From NCBI GenBank assembly GCA_027295775.1, contig JAPUKG010000009.1, positions 1-37,315 of the forward strand: a DNA stretch of 37,315 bases, read 5' to 3'. Made by a program: the position numbers and the translations under genes. Shown here one piece after another: positions 1 to 7,775 of this stretch; within the stretch, counting starts at the first letter, position 1, and the number at the start of each line of letters is the position of its first letter. The notes under the pieces were generated by a model. It saw nothing but the letters and a program-made list of their open reading frames with translations. It had not been told where the DNA came from and searched no databases. The stretch comes from Pseudomonadota bacterium. Its GTDB lineage: Bacteria; Myxococcota_A; UBA9160; UBA4427.

Positions 1-92
1 GTTCAGCGCAGGCGTTCGGTGGCGCGGACGAGGCGGCTGGCGAGGATCTCGCTCAGGTTGGGGTAGAGCCCCGTGTAGGCTCTGATCCCCTC

Positions 93-114
93 ATTCGGTC
101 GTAGTGGACCGAAT
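93..114. other. Perfect 8-bp inverted repeat with 6-nt loop
   Basis: ATTCGGTC at 93-100 is the exact reverse complement of GACCGAAT at 107-114, separated by GTAGTG. No T-run follows on either strand, so it is not a canonical intrinsic terminator. It lies in the open frame before the PEP-CTERM-like tail and could be an operator, a hairpin or chance. Positions 1-78 hold no gene I can support. Confidence 0.3.
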
Positions 115-156
115 CGCTACTTCTCGGACCTAGCGGAATCGCAGCTTCTTCTTCCT

Positions 157-327
157 ATGTCCATCAACGTCGCCGGTCCCATCCCAGGCTTCGCCACCCT
201 GACCCTCCGCTTCGTCCCCCCGCCGGACGTGCTGCTGCTCGGCCTCTCCGCCGCGGCGGGGCTGGCCGTGGTCGGACGCCGCCGGCAGCGACGCTCGGCT
301 GCCCACGTGTTAGCGTCACGGCGGTGA
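157..327 (+). CDS. PEP-CTERM-like C-terminal fragment, 56 aa, possibly a remnant
   Basis: The ORF runs from ATG 157 to TGA 325-327, and the frame is already open from 79 after a TAG at 76-78. Its end has the three-part layout of a PEP-CTERM sorting signal: FVPPPD (residues 19-24, where a normal signal reads VPEP), a hydrophobic stretch VLLLGLSAAAGLAVV, then the basic tail GRRRQRR. In-frame residues before the ATG also read like a mature secreted protein, so this is probably the end of a larger exported protein that has lost its front. PEP-CTERM proteins are exported and processed by exosortase; no exosortase gene lies here. The stop overlaps the GTG of the next gene (GTGA), so the two may be translationally coupled. 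It could also be a short stand-alone protein. Confidence 0.4.
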   Translation: MSINVAGPIPGFATLTLRFVPPPDVLLLGLSAAAGLAVVGRRRQRRSAAHVLASRR

Positions 328-1310
328 AAGCCATCGTCATCGACGAGCCCGGCGACGAGTCCGTCCTGCGGGTCGGCGACGCGGAGCGGCCGGAGCTGGT
401 GCCCGGGTCGATCCGCATCCGCGTTGCCGCCGCCGGCGTGAACCGCGCGGACCTGTTGCAGCGCCAGGGGCTCTACCCGTCGCCGCCCGGCGCCTCGGAC
501 GTGCTCGGCCTCGAGTGCGCCGGCGAGGTGATCGAGGTGGCCGACGACGTCTCGGCGTCGGACTGGAAGCCCGGCGACCGTGCCATGGCGCTCCTGCCGG
601 GCGGGGGCTACGCGGAGGAGGTGGTGGTCGACGCCGGGAGCGCGCTGCCCGTCCCCGAGCGGCTGTCCTTCGAGGAGGCGGCCGCGGTGCCCGAGGTGTT
701 CCTCACGGTCTACCTGAACGTCTTCGAGCTGGCCGCGTTTCCCGACGGCGGGGCGCTCCTGGTTCACGGCGGTGGCAGCGGCATCGGCACGGCGACGATC
801 CAGCTGGTGAAGGCGGCCGGCGGGGTGTGTGTGGTGACGGCCGGCTCGACCGAAAAGTGCGAGCGCTGTCTCGCCCTCGGAGCCGATGTGGCGGTGAACT
901 ACCGGACCGGGGACTTCGCCGCCGAGGCCCGCGAGGCCACGGGCGGGCGCGGCGTGGACGTGGTCCTGGACTCGATCGGGGCCCCGTACCTCGAGCCGAA
1001 CTTGAACGCCCTGGCCACGAGCGGACGGCTGGTACTGATCGGTCTGATGGGCGGGGCGAAGGCCGAGATCAACCTGGGCCTGCTCCTGGCCCGGCGACTC
1101 ACGGTGATCGGGTCCACCCTGCGGGCCCGGCCTGCGGCGGAGAAGGCGCGCATCGCCGCCGGGTTCCGCGACCGCTTTGGCCGGGATCTGGAGTCCGGCC
1201 GGATCGCCCCCACGCTGGACCGGGTCCTGCCCCTGGATGCCGCCCCCGAGGCCCACCGCGCCATGAAGGCGAGCGAGCACTTCGGCAAGATCGTCCTGCG
1301 CATCGCCTGA
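324..1310 (+). CDS. NAD(P)H:quinone oxidoreductase, PIG3-like medium-chain dehydrogenase
   Basis: A 328-residue zinc-free medium-chain dehydrogenase/reductase. The N-terminus [10 protein letters not shown] and the GroES-like segment [19 protein letters not shown] (40-58) match the PIG3 quinone-reductase branch. The Rossmann nucleotide-binding loop is [14 protein letters not shown] (147-160). Cysteine/histidine zinc ligands of the alcohol dehydrogenases are missing. The family catalyses NAD(P)H-dependent reduction of quinones or enones in the cytosol; the physiological substrate cannot be read from sequence. The GTG start at 324 overlaps the stop of the preceding ORF and gives the conserved family N-terminus. 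Ndk follows after 55 bp on the same strand with its own strong ribosome-binding site. Confidence 0.9.
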   Translation: MKAIVIDEPGDESVLRVGDAERPELVPGSIRIRVAAAGVNRADLLQRQGLYPSPPGASDVLGLECAGEVIEVADDVSASDWKPGDRAMALLPGGGYAEEVVVDAGSALPVPERLSFEEAAAVPEVFLTVYLNVFELAAFPDGGALLVHGGGSGIGTATIQLVKAAGGVCVVTAGSTEKCERCLALGADVAVNYRTGDFAAEAREATGGRGVDVVLDSIGAPYLEPNLNALATSGRLVLIGLMGGAKAEINLGLLLARRLTVIGSTLRARPAAEKARIAAGFRDRFGRDLESGRIAPTLDRVLPLDAAPEAHRAMKASEHFGKIVLRIA

Positions 1311-1355
1311 AAGGCAGAGCCTCCGGGCTGGGCTAGGCTCCGCCCTCCGAAGATC

Positions 1356-1361
1356 AGGAGG
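1356..1361 (+). promoter_or_regulatory. Strong Shine-Dalgarno for ndk
   Basis: AGGAGG lies 4 nt before the ATG at 1366. It fixes the ndk start and is one of the best ribosome-binding sites in the window. Confidence 0.75.
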
Positions 1362-1365
1362 GACG

Positions 1366-1806
1366 ATGGCGGAACTGCAGCGGACGCTGGCGATCGTCAA
1401 GCCGGACGCGGTCGCGGCCGGCGCCACCGGCGAGATCCTGCGCCGGATCGAGGAGAAGGGCCTGCGTATCGTCGGTTTGAAGCGCTTGCAGCTGAGCGAG
1501 CAGCTCGCCCGCGGCTTCTACGCCGTCCACAAGGAGCGGCCCTTCTACGGCGACCTGGTGAAGTTCATGACGTCGAGCCCGGTCGTGGTGGTCGCCCTCG
1601 AGGGAGACGACGCGATCGCGCGCTGGCGGGATCTGATGGGTCCGACCAACTCGACCGAGGCGCCCGCGGGCACCATTCGTGGCGACTTCGGCACCGACGT
1701 GGAGCGCAACGCCTCCCACGGCTCCGATGCCCCCGAGACCGCGAAGGTCGAGCTCGCCTACTTCTTCAACGCGACCGAAATCCAGGGTCCGGTCGAGGCC
1801 CTGTAG
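1366..1806 (+). CDS. ndk: Nucleoside diphosphate kinase
   Basis: A 146-residue protein of normal family length. It moves the gamma phosphate of ATP to NDPs through a phosphohistidine, balancing NTP and dNTP pools in the cytosol. The N-terminus [12 protein letters not shown] holds the conserved lysine (K12). The active-site motif is NASHGSD with catalytic His118; most homologues read NAVHGSD, so the V-to-S change two positions from the NA is minor. The C-terminal helix AYFFNATEI is also typical. A strong AGGAGG precedes the ATG. It follows the quinone reductase on the same strand and is followed by a structured non-coding stretch. Confidence 0.97.
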   Translation: MAELQRTLAIVKPDAVAAGATGEILRRIEEKGLRIVGLKRLQLSEQLARGFYAVHKERPFYGDLVKFMTSSPVVVVALEGDDAIARWRDLMGPTNSTEAPAGTIRGDFGTDVERNASHGSDAPETAKVELAYFFNATEIQGPVEAL

Positions 1807-1808
1807 AG

Positions 1809-1861
1809 CGCAACGTCGGAGAGGCAGTGCCTGGAGAGTTGCGTCCCGGCGAACCCGGGAC
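1809..1861 (+). terminator. Structured region after ndk, possible terminator
   Basis: Two stems follow the ndk stop at 1804-1806. CGCAAC (1809-1814) pairs with GTTGCG (1838-1843) around a small AGGCA/TGCCT palindrome. GTCCCGG (1843-1849) pairs with CCGGGAC (1855-1861) over a 5-nt loop. No U-run follows, so intrinsic termination is uncertain. The 338-bp stretch 1807-2144 otherwise holds only the small minus-strand ORF and one more hairpin. Confidence 0.35.
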
Positions 1862-1894
1862 ACCTCCGCCCAGTGCCCGCAAGCGAGCGCCAGA

Positions 1895-1981
1895 CTACGC
1901 GTAGGTGCGGGCGATGAGAAGCAGGATGCCGACGTAGCCGACCGAGAGCCAGAGGTTCTGGTTCTTGATTGCGCGGGTCAC
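1895..1981 (-). CDS. Putative 28-aa single-pass membrane protein
   Basis: A short minus-strand ORF with start GTG at 1981 and TAG at 1895-1897. The product is a polar, basic N-terminal segment (TRAIKNQN) followed by one hydrophobic helix, LWLSVGYVGILLLIA, and the tail RTYA. The composition and positive-inside layout are those of a real small membrane protein rather than random GC-rich sequence. A G-run with GGGGAG lies 7 nt before the GTG, and an in-frame TAA further upstream (2024-2026) leaves no longer start. It lies between ndk and the crotonase gene, on the same strand as the crotonase and downstream of it. I do not recognise a family. Confidence 0.45.
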   Translation of the reverse strand: MTRAIKNQNLWLSVGYVGILLLIARTYA

Positions 1982-2109
1982 GAGGTCTCCCCCCTTGTTG
2001 GCCTCGTGCGGGGCGCCGGCAAGTTACCGGGCGCGGCGAGGAACCGTAAGGTCTCTTTCGAAAAGAACTCCCGGGACTTTAGGTACTTTAACGACTCGTC
2101 CTGGTTTCG

Positions 2110-2129
2110 CCCGGGTTTCGTGACCCGGG
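2110..2129 (-). terminator. Hairpin downstream of the crotonase gene
   Basis: CCCGGGT (2110-2116) and ACCCGGG (2123-2129) form a perfect 7-bp stem over a 6-nt loop, starting 16 nt beyond the crotonase stop on the minus strand. No U-tract follows, so it may act as a 3' stabilising or Rho-assisted structure rather than a classical terminator. Confidence 0.4.
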
Positions 2130-2144
2130 TCACACCGGAGCGAG

Positions 2145-2963
2145 TCAGCGCCCGCGGAAGCGGGGCTCGCGGCGTTCGCGAGCGGCGGTCAGCCCCTCGC
2201 GTACGTCGGCGGTCTCGAAGCACGCGGCCTGCTCGGTGGCTTCGAAGCTGAGCTGGTCCTCGAGGGAGACGTCGGCGCTCCTGCGCAGGGCCCGCTTCAC
2301 CGCTCGCACGGCCACCGGGGCGCTCCCGGCGATCTCCTGCGCCAGCTCCAGAGCCGTGGACAGGACCTTCTCGCGCTCGACGGCGCGGTTCACCAGGCCC
2401 AGCCGGGCGGCCTCCGCACCCAGGATGATGCGCCCCGTGTAGAGGAGCTCGGCGGCCAGGGCCGGTCCCACGATGCGCGGCACGGTCCAGGTGGCGGCCA
2501 TGCCCGGGTGCAGGCCGAGCCGCGTGAAGTTGAGTCCGACCTTGGCGTCCTCGGCGACCACCCGCAGGTCACAGGCCAGTGCCACGCAGAAGCCGGCGCC
2601 AATGGCGTGTCCGTTGATGGCGGCAACGGTGGGGCAGGGCAGGTCCCGAACCGAGAGAAAGAGCTTGTAGAACGAGCGCATCTGGTCGCGGATGCGCAGC
2701 CGCGCGACACCCGGAGCCGCCGCGCCCTGGTCGGCGCGGCCGCCGATCATGCCCAGGTCGCCACCGGCAGAGAAGGCCCGGCCGTGGCCGGTCAGCACCA
2801 CGGCGCGCAGGTCGGGGTCCTGGGCCAGGCCGACGACCCGGGCCTGGAAGGCCTCGCCCATGGCCTGGGTCATCGCGTTCAGGCGCTCGGGGAGGTGCAA
2901 CGTGAGCGTGACGACGTGGCCGTCGCGCGACTCGAGGACGAGGTCTTCGGGGGATTCGGACAT
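2145..2963 (-). CDS. Enoyl-CoA hydratase/isomerase (crotonase) family protein lacking both catalytic glutamates
   Basis: A 272-residue crotonase-fold protein from ATG 2963 (MSESPEDLVLES). The frame is open further upstream, but that part runs through the ftsZ hairpin and has no family similarity. The oxyanion-hole segments GRAFSAGGDLG and INGHAIGAGF are clear. Aligning GAGFCVALACD and AKVGLNFTRLGLHPG to rat mitochondrial hydratase places Cys and Phe where Glu144 and Glu164 should be. It is therefore unlikely to be a classical hydratase; other crotonase activities on acyl-CoA thioesters (isomerase, dehalogenase-like, hydrolase-like) remain possible. It lies 122 bp downstream of ftsZ on the same strand, separated by a strong hairpin. 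No clear Shine-Dalgarno precedes the ATG. Confidence 0.85.
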   Translation of the reverse strand: MSESPEDLVLESRDGHVVTLTLHLPERLNAMTQAMGEAFQARVVGLAQDPDLRAVVLTGHGRAFSAGGDLGMIGGRADQGAAAPGVARLRIRDQMRSFYKLFLSVRDLPCPTVAAINGHAIGAGFCVALACDLRVVAEDAKVGLNFTRLGLHPGMAATWTVPRIVGPALAAELLYTGRIILGAEAARLGLVNRAVEREKVLSTALELAQEIAGSAPVAVRAVKRALRRSADVSLEDQLSFEATEQAACFETADVREGLTAARERREPRFRGR

Positions 2964-3031
2964 GAGCACGAGACTAGCGGACGCTCGGGGGTCCCTGCCT
3001 GGGCCAGGCCGAGCGAAGCGCAGAAGACCGA

Positions 3032-3057
3032 GGGCGCCTGCCACGCGGCAGGCGCCC
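3032..3057 (-). terminator. Strong hairpin ending the ftsZ transcript
   Basis: GGGCGCCTGCC (3032-3042) and GGCAGGCGCCC (3047-3057) make a perfect 11-bp GC stem over a 4-nt loop, 28 nt past the ftsZ stop. Only scattered U residues follow on the minus strand. It is well placed to end the dcw transcript and to separate it from the crotonase gene. Confidence 0.65.
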
Positions 3058-3085
3058 CCCTCTTGCGCACTTCTGACCGAACTCG

Positions 3086-4462
3086 TTAGTCCTGGGCACG
3101 CCTCAGGAAGGCCGGCTCTTCCCGGTCCTCTTCGTCCGAATCCGCCGTGCGGCGCCGGATGAAGGCGGGCACGTCGAACTCGTCCTCCTCGAAGGGTGAG
3201 TCGATGCCCCCGGCCGGGCCTGCCCGCTCGGGCTGCCGGGCCGTCTCGGCGTGGCGCGAGGCCGCGGCGGCCGGGCTGGGCGCCTCCCGCTCCCCGGGCG
3301 CCGGGTCCGGGTGCAGAGCCCGCACCACGGGACCGAACTCCTCGTCGTGGCGCGACCGCCCGCGGTGGGCGTGGCCGTCGCTCAGGCCCGTGGCGATCAC
3401 GGTCACCCGCATCTCGCCACTGGGCATGTCCTCGTCGAGGACAGCGCCGAAGATGATGTTCGCCTCCTCGTGCGCCGCCTCCTGCACCAGAGTGGATGCC
3501 TCGTTCACCTCGAACAGCGTCATGTCCTCGCCGCCCGTGATGTTGATCAGCACGCCCCGGGCCCCCTCGATGGAGAGGTCCTCGAGCAACGGGCTCGAGA
3601 TCGCCGCGCGCGCCGCGTCCGCCGCGCGCGTGTCCCCGTTGCCCGTTCCCGTCCCCATCATGGCCACGCCCGCCTCGTTCATCACGGTGCGCACGTCGGC
3701 GAAGTCCAGGTTGATCAGGCCGTGGATCGTGATCAGGTCCGAGATGCCGCGCACCGCGTTCAGCAGGACATCGTCCGCCAGCTTGAAGGCCTCCATGATC
3801 CCGGTCTGCTTGCCCGCCAGGGCGAGCAGGCGCTGGTTCGGGATCGTGATGAGGGTGTCCACCGTCTGGTGGAGCTCCTCGATGCCGCGCTCGCAGTGCC
3901 GCGCCCGGACCTTCCCCTCGAAGGCGAACGGCTTGGTCACCACACCCACGGTGAGGGCACCGACCTCCCTCGCCACCTCCGCGATGATGGGCGCAGCGCC
4001 GGTCCCGGTGCCGCCCCCCATGCCCGCGGTCACGAACACCATGTCCGTGCCCTCGAGCAGCTCGTGCAGCCTGTCGCGGGCCTCCAGCGCCGAGGCGCGG
4101 CCCTTCTCGGGATTGGCCCCGCAGCCCAGGCCCCGCGTCACCTGGGCCCCGAGCTGCACCTTGATCGGGGCCTCGTTGTGCTGGAGCGCCTGGGCGTCCG
4201 TGTTGGCGGCGATGAACTCCACTCCGGAGAGACCGGACTGGATCATCGTGCGCAGTGCGTTGCCGCCTCCGCCGCCGACGCCCACCACCTTGATGATCGC
4301 CCTCTGGCGGGACGAGCCCTCGAACTCGAGCAGGTCGTCTCCGCCCGGATCGCCGTCCGACCCGATGTCCAGCAGGTCGACGGTCTCCTCGAACTCCACC
4401 TGGCGCCGCCCGGTCCCGGACGTCCGCCGATCGCCTCTGCGGCGACTGTCACGCTTGGTCAT
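3086..4462 (-). CDS. ftsZ: Cell division protein FtsZ with extended N-terminus and two C-terminal peptides
   Basis: A 458-residue tubulin-like GTPase that polymerises into the Z-ring. The GTPase core begins near residue 54 ([15 protein letters not shown]). The tubulin signature GGGTGTG is at 149-155 and the T7 loop NLDFADV at 251-257. Unlike most FtsZ, about 50 residues precede the core: first basic ([11 protein letters not shown]), then acidic ([13 protein letters not shown]). After a disordered linker (about 365-425) comes DVPAFIRRR (430-438), then a second motif EPAFLRR (449-455). Both resemble the conserved peptide that binds FtsA and other partners. The ATG is preceded by GGGGGGTGAGAG, matching the leader of ftsA. 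A GTG at 4399 would shorten the extension but has a weaker ribosome-binding site. The 141-bp gap after ftsA is AT-richer and may hold a dedicated promoter; I cannot pin one down. Confidence 0.97.
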   Translation of the reverse strand: MTKRDSRRRGDRRTSGTGRRQVEFEETVDLLDIGSDGDPGGDDLLEFEGSSRQRAIIKVVGVGGGGGNALRTMIQSGLSGVEFIAANTDAQALQHNEAPIKVQLGAQVTRGLGCGANPEKGRASALEARDRLHELLEGTDMVFVTAGMGGGTGTGAAPIIAEVAREVGALTVGVVTKPFAFEGKVRARHCERGIEELHQTVDTLITIPNQRLLALAGKQTGIMEAFKLADDVLLNAVRGISDLITIHGLINLDFADVRTVMNEAGVAMMGTGTGNGDTRAADAARAAISSPLLEDLSIEGARGVLINITGGEDMTLFEVNEASTLVQEAAHEEANIIFGAVLDEDMPSGEMRVTVIATGLSDGHAHRGRSRHDEEFGPVVRALHPDPAPGEREAPSPAAAASRHAETARQPERAGPAGGIDSPFEEDEFDVPAFIRRRTADSDEEDREEPAFLRRAQD

Positions 4463-4603
4463 CTCTCACCCCCCAAAAAATACGGTCCCGGTCACGATCC
4501 CCATCTGATCGCGCGGGAATGGTACATGAAAACGGTGTTTTTGTGCGGTTGATTTCTCGCAACATCGACACTCAACACCCCGATTTGACTAGGCTCTGGC
4601 TGC

Positions 4604-5842
4604 TCAATCGAACTCGCTGTAGAACCAGTCGCGCATCCGCTGCTTGACCCGGCCGAAGATCGACTCGTCCCGGATCCGGAAGCGGCTGCCGCGCTCCGTG
4701 CGGCTCTGCTGGGCGCCGAAGAGCACGAGCCCTACGCCCGTGGCGTACATGGGGCTGCGGACCACGTCCTGGAGGCCGCCGATGTGCATGGGCAATCCCC
4801 GCCGGACCGGGCCCTCGAAGATCTCCTCCGCCAGCTCCGCCATGCCGTCGAGAGCCGAGGCGCCCCCGGTCAGCACCACCCCGGACGGGATGCGATCCTC
4901 CAGCCCCGCCTTGCTGAGCTCCTGGCGGGCCAGGGACAGGATCTCCTCCACCCGGGGCTCGATGATCTCGCACAGGATCTTGCGCGAGATCTCCCGCGGC
5001 CGGCGGCCGCCCACGCTCGGCACCGTGATCACGTCGTCGCTGGCCAGGTAGCGCGTCGACGCCACACCGAACTTCTTCTTGATCCGTTCGGCTTCGTCGA
5101 AGGGCGTGCGCAGACCCACGGCGATGTCGTTGGTCACGTGCGCTCCGCCCAGACCCAGCACCGCCGTGTTCTTGATCGAGCCGTCGGCGAACACCGCGAT
5201 GTCCGTGGTGCCGCCGCCGATGTCGAGCATGCACACGCCCAGGTCGCGCTCGTCGCCGGCGAGCACCGCCTGGGCGGAGGCCAGCGGCTCGAGCACGATG
5301 TCCACCACGTTGAGGCCCGCCTTGTTGGCGCACTTCACGATGTTGTGGGCGCTGGTGACGGCGGCGGTGACGATGTGGATCTTCGCCTCCAGCCGTACGC
5401 CGCTCATGCCCAATGGCTCGCGGATGCCGTCCTGGTCATCGATGACGAACTCCTGCGGGATCACGTGGATGACCTCGCGGTCCATCGGGATGGCGACGGC
5501 CTTGGCGGCGTCGATGACGCGCTTGACGTCGCTCTCGGTCACCTCCCGGTCCTTCACAGCCACGACCCCGTGACTGTTGAAGCCCCGAATGTGCCCCCCG
5601 GCGATCCCTGCATAGACCGACGTGATCTCGTAGTCCGCCATCAGCTCCGCCTCCTCCACGACGTGCTTGATGGAGCGGACCGTGGCGTCGATATCGACCA
5701 CCACCCCCTTGCGCAGACCTCGCGACGGATGGGTTCCAATGCCCACCACGTCGACTCCGTTCTCCGTTCTCTCCGCCACCACGGCGCAGATCTTGGTCGT
5801 CCCGATGTCGAGTCCGACAATCAGGTCTTCATTGCGTGACAT
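4604..5842 (-). CDS. ftsA: Cell division protein FtsA
   Basis: A 412-residue actin-like ATPase that tethers FtsZ to the membrane. The nucleotide-binding motifs are GLDIGTTKICAVVAE (10-24), DIGGGTTDIAVF (207-218) and VVLTGGASAL in the last third. The 1C/SHS2 domain lies between about 85 and 160. The last residues, RVKQRMRDWFYSEFD, form the expected amphipathic membrane helix. I chose ATG 5842 because it gives the family N-terminus (MSRNEDLIVGLDIG) and follows a GGGGGGTGAG leader; the frame is open 34 codons further but that part is not FtsA-like. It lies 98 bp after ftsQ and 141 bp before ftsZ, the widest gaps within ftsQAZ. Confidence 0.97.
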   Translation of the reverse strand: MSRNEDLIVGLDIGTTKICAVVAERTENGVDVVGIGTHPSRGLRKGVVVDIDATVRSIKHVVEEAELMADYEITSVYAGIAGGHIRGFNSHGVVAVKDREVTESDVKRVIDAAKAVAIPMDREVIHVIPQEFVIDDQDGIREPLGMSGVRLEAKIHIVTAAVTSAHNIVKCANKAGLNVVDIVLEPLASAQAVLAGDERDLGVCMLDIGGGTTDIAVFADGSIKNTAVLGLGGAHVTNDIAVGLRTPFDEAERIKKKFGVASTRYLASDDVITVPSVGGRRPREISRKILCEIIEPRVEEILSLARQELSKAGLEDRIPSGVVLTGGASALDGMAELAEEIFEGPVRRGLPMHIGGLQDVVRSPMYATGVGLVLFGAQQSRTERGSRFRIRDESIFGRVKQRMRDWFYSEFD

Positions 5843-5870
5843 GCTCTCTCTCACCCCCCAGTGAATGACC

Positions 5871-5885
5871 GCCGGCTCCGCCGGC
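5871..5885 (-). other. Hairpin in the ftsA leader
   Basis: GCCGGC repeated around a 3-nt loop forms a 6-bp stem 28 nt upstream of the ftsA start, just before the G-rich ribosome-binding region. It could modulate ftsA translation or mark an internal transcript boundary between ftsQ and ftsA. Confidence 0.3.
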
Positions 5886-5940
5886 GACCCGATTTGGGCG
5901 CAGCAGCGCTTCCGCGCGACAACGCCACTTTTTGTCCTGC

Positions 5941-6861
5941 TCATCTCGAGCCGGACTTCCCCCCATTTCCGGCCGGACGGAGGACCGCCCGGTCCCGAAA
6001 GCGCAGATCCACACGCGCACTCCTGCGCACCGCATCCAGGTCGGTGCGCAGGAGCGCGGACAGCCGATCGAGGCGCGCACCGAGCTGGCCGTCGCCCGCG
6101 CCGAGGACCGCGATCCGGGGCGGCGTGCGCCGCTGGAGGACCCAGCCCTCGGCGGGATTCTCGGATTGGGGCAGCTGCAGCGCCTCGAGCTCGCCGATGC
6201 CCCGCCGCCGCAGCTCTTCCGCCAGGGCGACGGCCTCGGCGAGCACCGGGTCCGGCTCGCCGGTCGGCAGCGACTCGCTGCTGCGCAACACCGGGAGCTC
6301 GCTGGTCTCGTCCTCGGCCAGGGGCGCGAAGGGCGTTCCGCTGCCATCGACGAAGCGCCGCTCCGCGCTGCCCGACTGGACCAGGACGGCGCGGGGCTTG
6401 CGCTCGGTCACCCGCACCCAGAGCCGGCCGGAGGGCGCGGCCATCACCGCGGCACTCTCGATCCAGTCGTGCTCAGCCAGCCGCGCCTCCATCTCGCCCG
6501 GCTCGAGTTCTCCGAGCGGCGCGCCGGGCTCGAGCCCGGTGGCGAGCGCCACCTGATCGGCGCGGAGGCGCTCGTGACCCTGGACCGCGATCGACGTGAC
6601 CCGCGTGGGGGCGCCGCCCGCCCCCATCCCCGTTCCAGTGGTCGCCCAGCGGAACAGGATCGGCGCCAGCAACATGCCCAGCGCGAGCGAGCCCGCGAAG
6701 AGCCCCGCGGCGTGCAGCCGCTGGCGCCAGAGGCCCGGCGCCGGCCGGTTCGTCTTCTGGCGCCGCTCGAGGTGGGCGCGCGCCCGCGACCTGCGCTCCC
6801 GGGCGTTGCGCTCGAAGCGGGTGATGCGGGCCTTCGAACGCGTCCAGCGCGTACTCGTCAT
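5941..6861 (-). CDS. ftsQ: Cell division protein FtsQ (DivIB), POTRA domain
   Basis: A 306-residue bitopic membrane protein of the divisome FtsQLB subcomplex. A long, very basic cytoplasmic N-terminus (about 1-50, many Arg/Lys) precedes one transmembrane helix (LHAAGLFAGSLALGMLLAPIL). A periplasmic POTRA domain then starts at VTSIAVQGHERLRADQV and continues to DWIESAAVMAAPSGRLWVRV, with a beta domain behind it. ATG 6861 overlaps the murB stop (ATGA) and follows GGGAGGG. The frame is open well upstream through murB, but that is a shadow. The gene follows murB directly, where many proteobacteria carry ddlB in between. Confidence 0.92.
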   Translation of the reverse strand: MTSTRWTRSKARITRFERNARERRSRARAHLERRQKTNRPAPGLWRQRLHAAGLFAGSLALGMLLAPILFRWATTGTGMGAGGAPTRVTSIAVQGHERLRADQVALATGLEPGAPLGELEPGEMEARLAEHDWIESAAVMAAPSGRLWVRVTERKPRAVLVQSGSAERRFVDGSGTPFAPLAEDETSELPVLRSSESLPTGEPDPVLAEAVALAEELRRRGIGELEALQLPQSENPAEGWVLQRRTPPRIAVLGAGDGQLGARLDRLSALLRTDLDAVRRSARVDLRFRDRAVLRPAGNGGKSGSR

Positions 6862-7775
6862 GATTCCCTCCCGACGATCTTCACTTCCGGCACCAGGCGG
6901 ATCCCGCTGGAGAGCTCCACCTCTCGCTGTGCCCGCCGGATCAGGGCCAGTACGTCGGCCGCCCGTGCTCCCGGCTGCGTCGCGATGAAGTTGGCGTGCA
7001 CGGTGGAGATCTGGGCGCCGCCTTCGACCGCGCCCTTCATCCCGGCTGCCTCGATCAGGCGTCCCGCGTAGTCGCCTGGCGGGTTGCGGAAGACCGAGCC
7101 ACAGGACGGAACGTTCAGGGGCTGGCTCCCGGCCCGCGCCTCGAGCAGACGATCCACCTCGGCCTTCACCTGCGCGGGCTCGGCCAGGCTCACCGCGAGC
7201 AGCACCGACACGATCACCGAGCCCGGAGCCAGGCCGCGGAGCCCGCGATAGCCGAAGCACAGGCGTCCGCCGGCCAGGTGCCGTCGCCGCCGGCCGGTCG
7301 GGCTCATCACCTCGACCTCGCGCACGACGTCCACGACCTCTCGCGTGCCGATGCCGGCGTTCATCGCCACCCAGCCGCCGACGGTGCCGGGGATGCCCGC
7401 CGCGAACTCGAGCCCCGACAGTCCGCGGGTGGTGCAGAAGCGGGTCACGCTGCCGTGGGACACACCGGCCTCCGCGCGCAGCGCGCGGTCCGGTCGCTCT
7501 TCGAGCCGGCGCAGACCCCGGGTGTGGATGGCGACGCCCGGCAAGCCGCCGTCCAGGACCAGGGTGTTGAAGCCCGCGCCGAGGACGCAGTGGGGAAGGC
7601 CGTGCTTGGCGCATGCTCGGAGCAGAGCGCCCAGCTCGTGCCGGTCGGCCGGGGTCGCCACCACATCCGCTGGGCCGCCCACCCGCATCGAGGTGTAGCG
7701 GGACATGGGCACGTCGAAAGCGACCCGATCGCCCAGCACCTCTTCCAGCGCCGCCCGTGCCTCGCGCCTCATCAC
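6858..7775 (-). CDS. murB: UDP-N-acetylenolpyruvoylglucosamine reductase MurB
   Basis: A 305-residue FAD enzyme that reduces UDP-GlcNAc-enolpyruvate to UDP-MurNAc with NADPH in the cytosol. The N-terminal FAD segment contains YTSMRVGGPAD and, where many MurB have a GxGSN loop, GAGFNTLV. GIPGTVGGWVAMNAG (128-142) and PSCGSVFRNP (223-232, with the proton-donor serine S227) are characteristic. The start is GTG 7775 overlapping the murC stop, or ATG 7772 one codon later; the two differ by one residue. The 3' end overlaps ftsQ. Confidence 0.95.
   Translation of the reverse strand: MMRREARAALEEVLGDRVAFDVPMSRYTSMRVGGPADVVATPADRHELGALLRACAKHGLPHCVLGAGFNTLVLDGGLPGVAIHTRGLRRLEERPDRALRAEAGVSHGSVTRFCTTRGLSGLEFAAGIPGTVGGWVAMNAGIGTREVVDVVREVEVMSPTGRRRRHLAGGRLCFGYRGLRGLAPGSVIVSVLLAVSLAEPAQVKAEVDRLLEARAGSQPLNVPSCGSVFRNPPGDYAGRLIEAAGMKGAVEGGAQISTVHANFIATQPGARAADVLALIRRAQREVELSSGIRLVPEVKIVGRES

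Noticed and set aside
3-107. Minus-strand open stretch at the window edge (ends LASRLVRATERLR)
   Set aside because: It has a stop at both ends and no ATG, GTG or TTG, so it cannot be a gene by itself; a decayed gene end is possible but unsupported.
117-1427. 436-codon minus-strand open frame opposite the quinone reductase
   Set aside because: Low-complexity Arg/Gly/His-rich translation without motifs; the plus-strand gene is clear.
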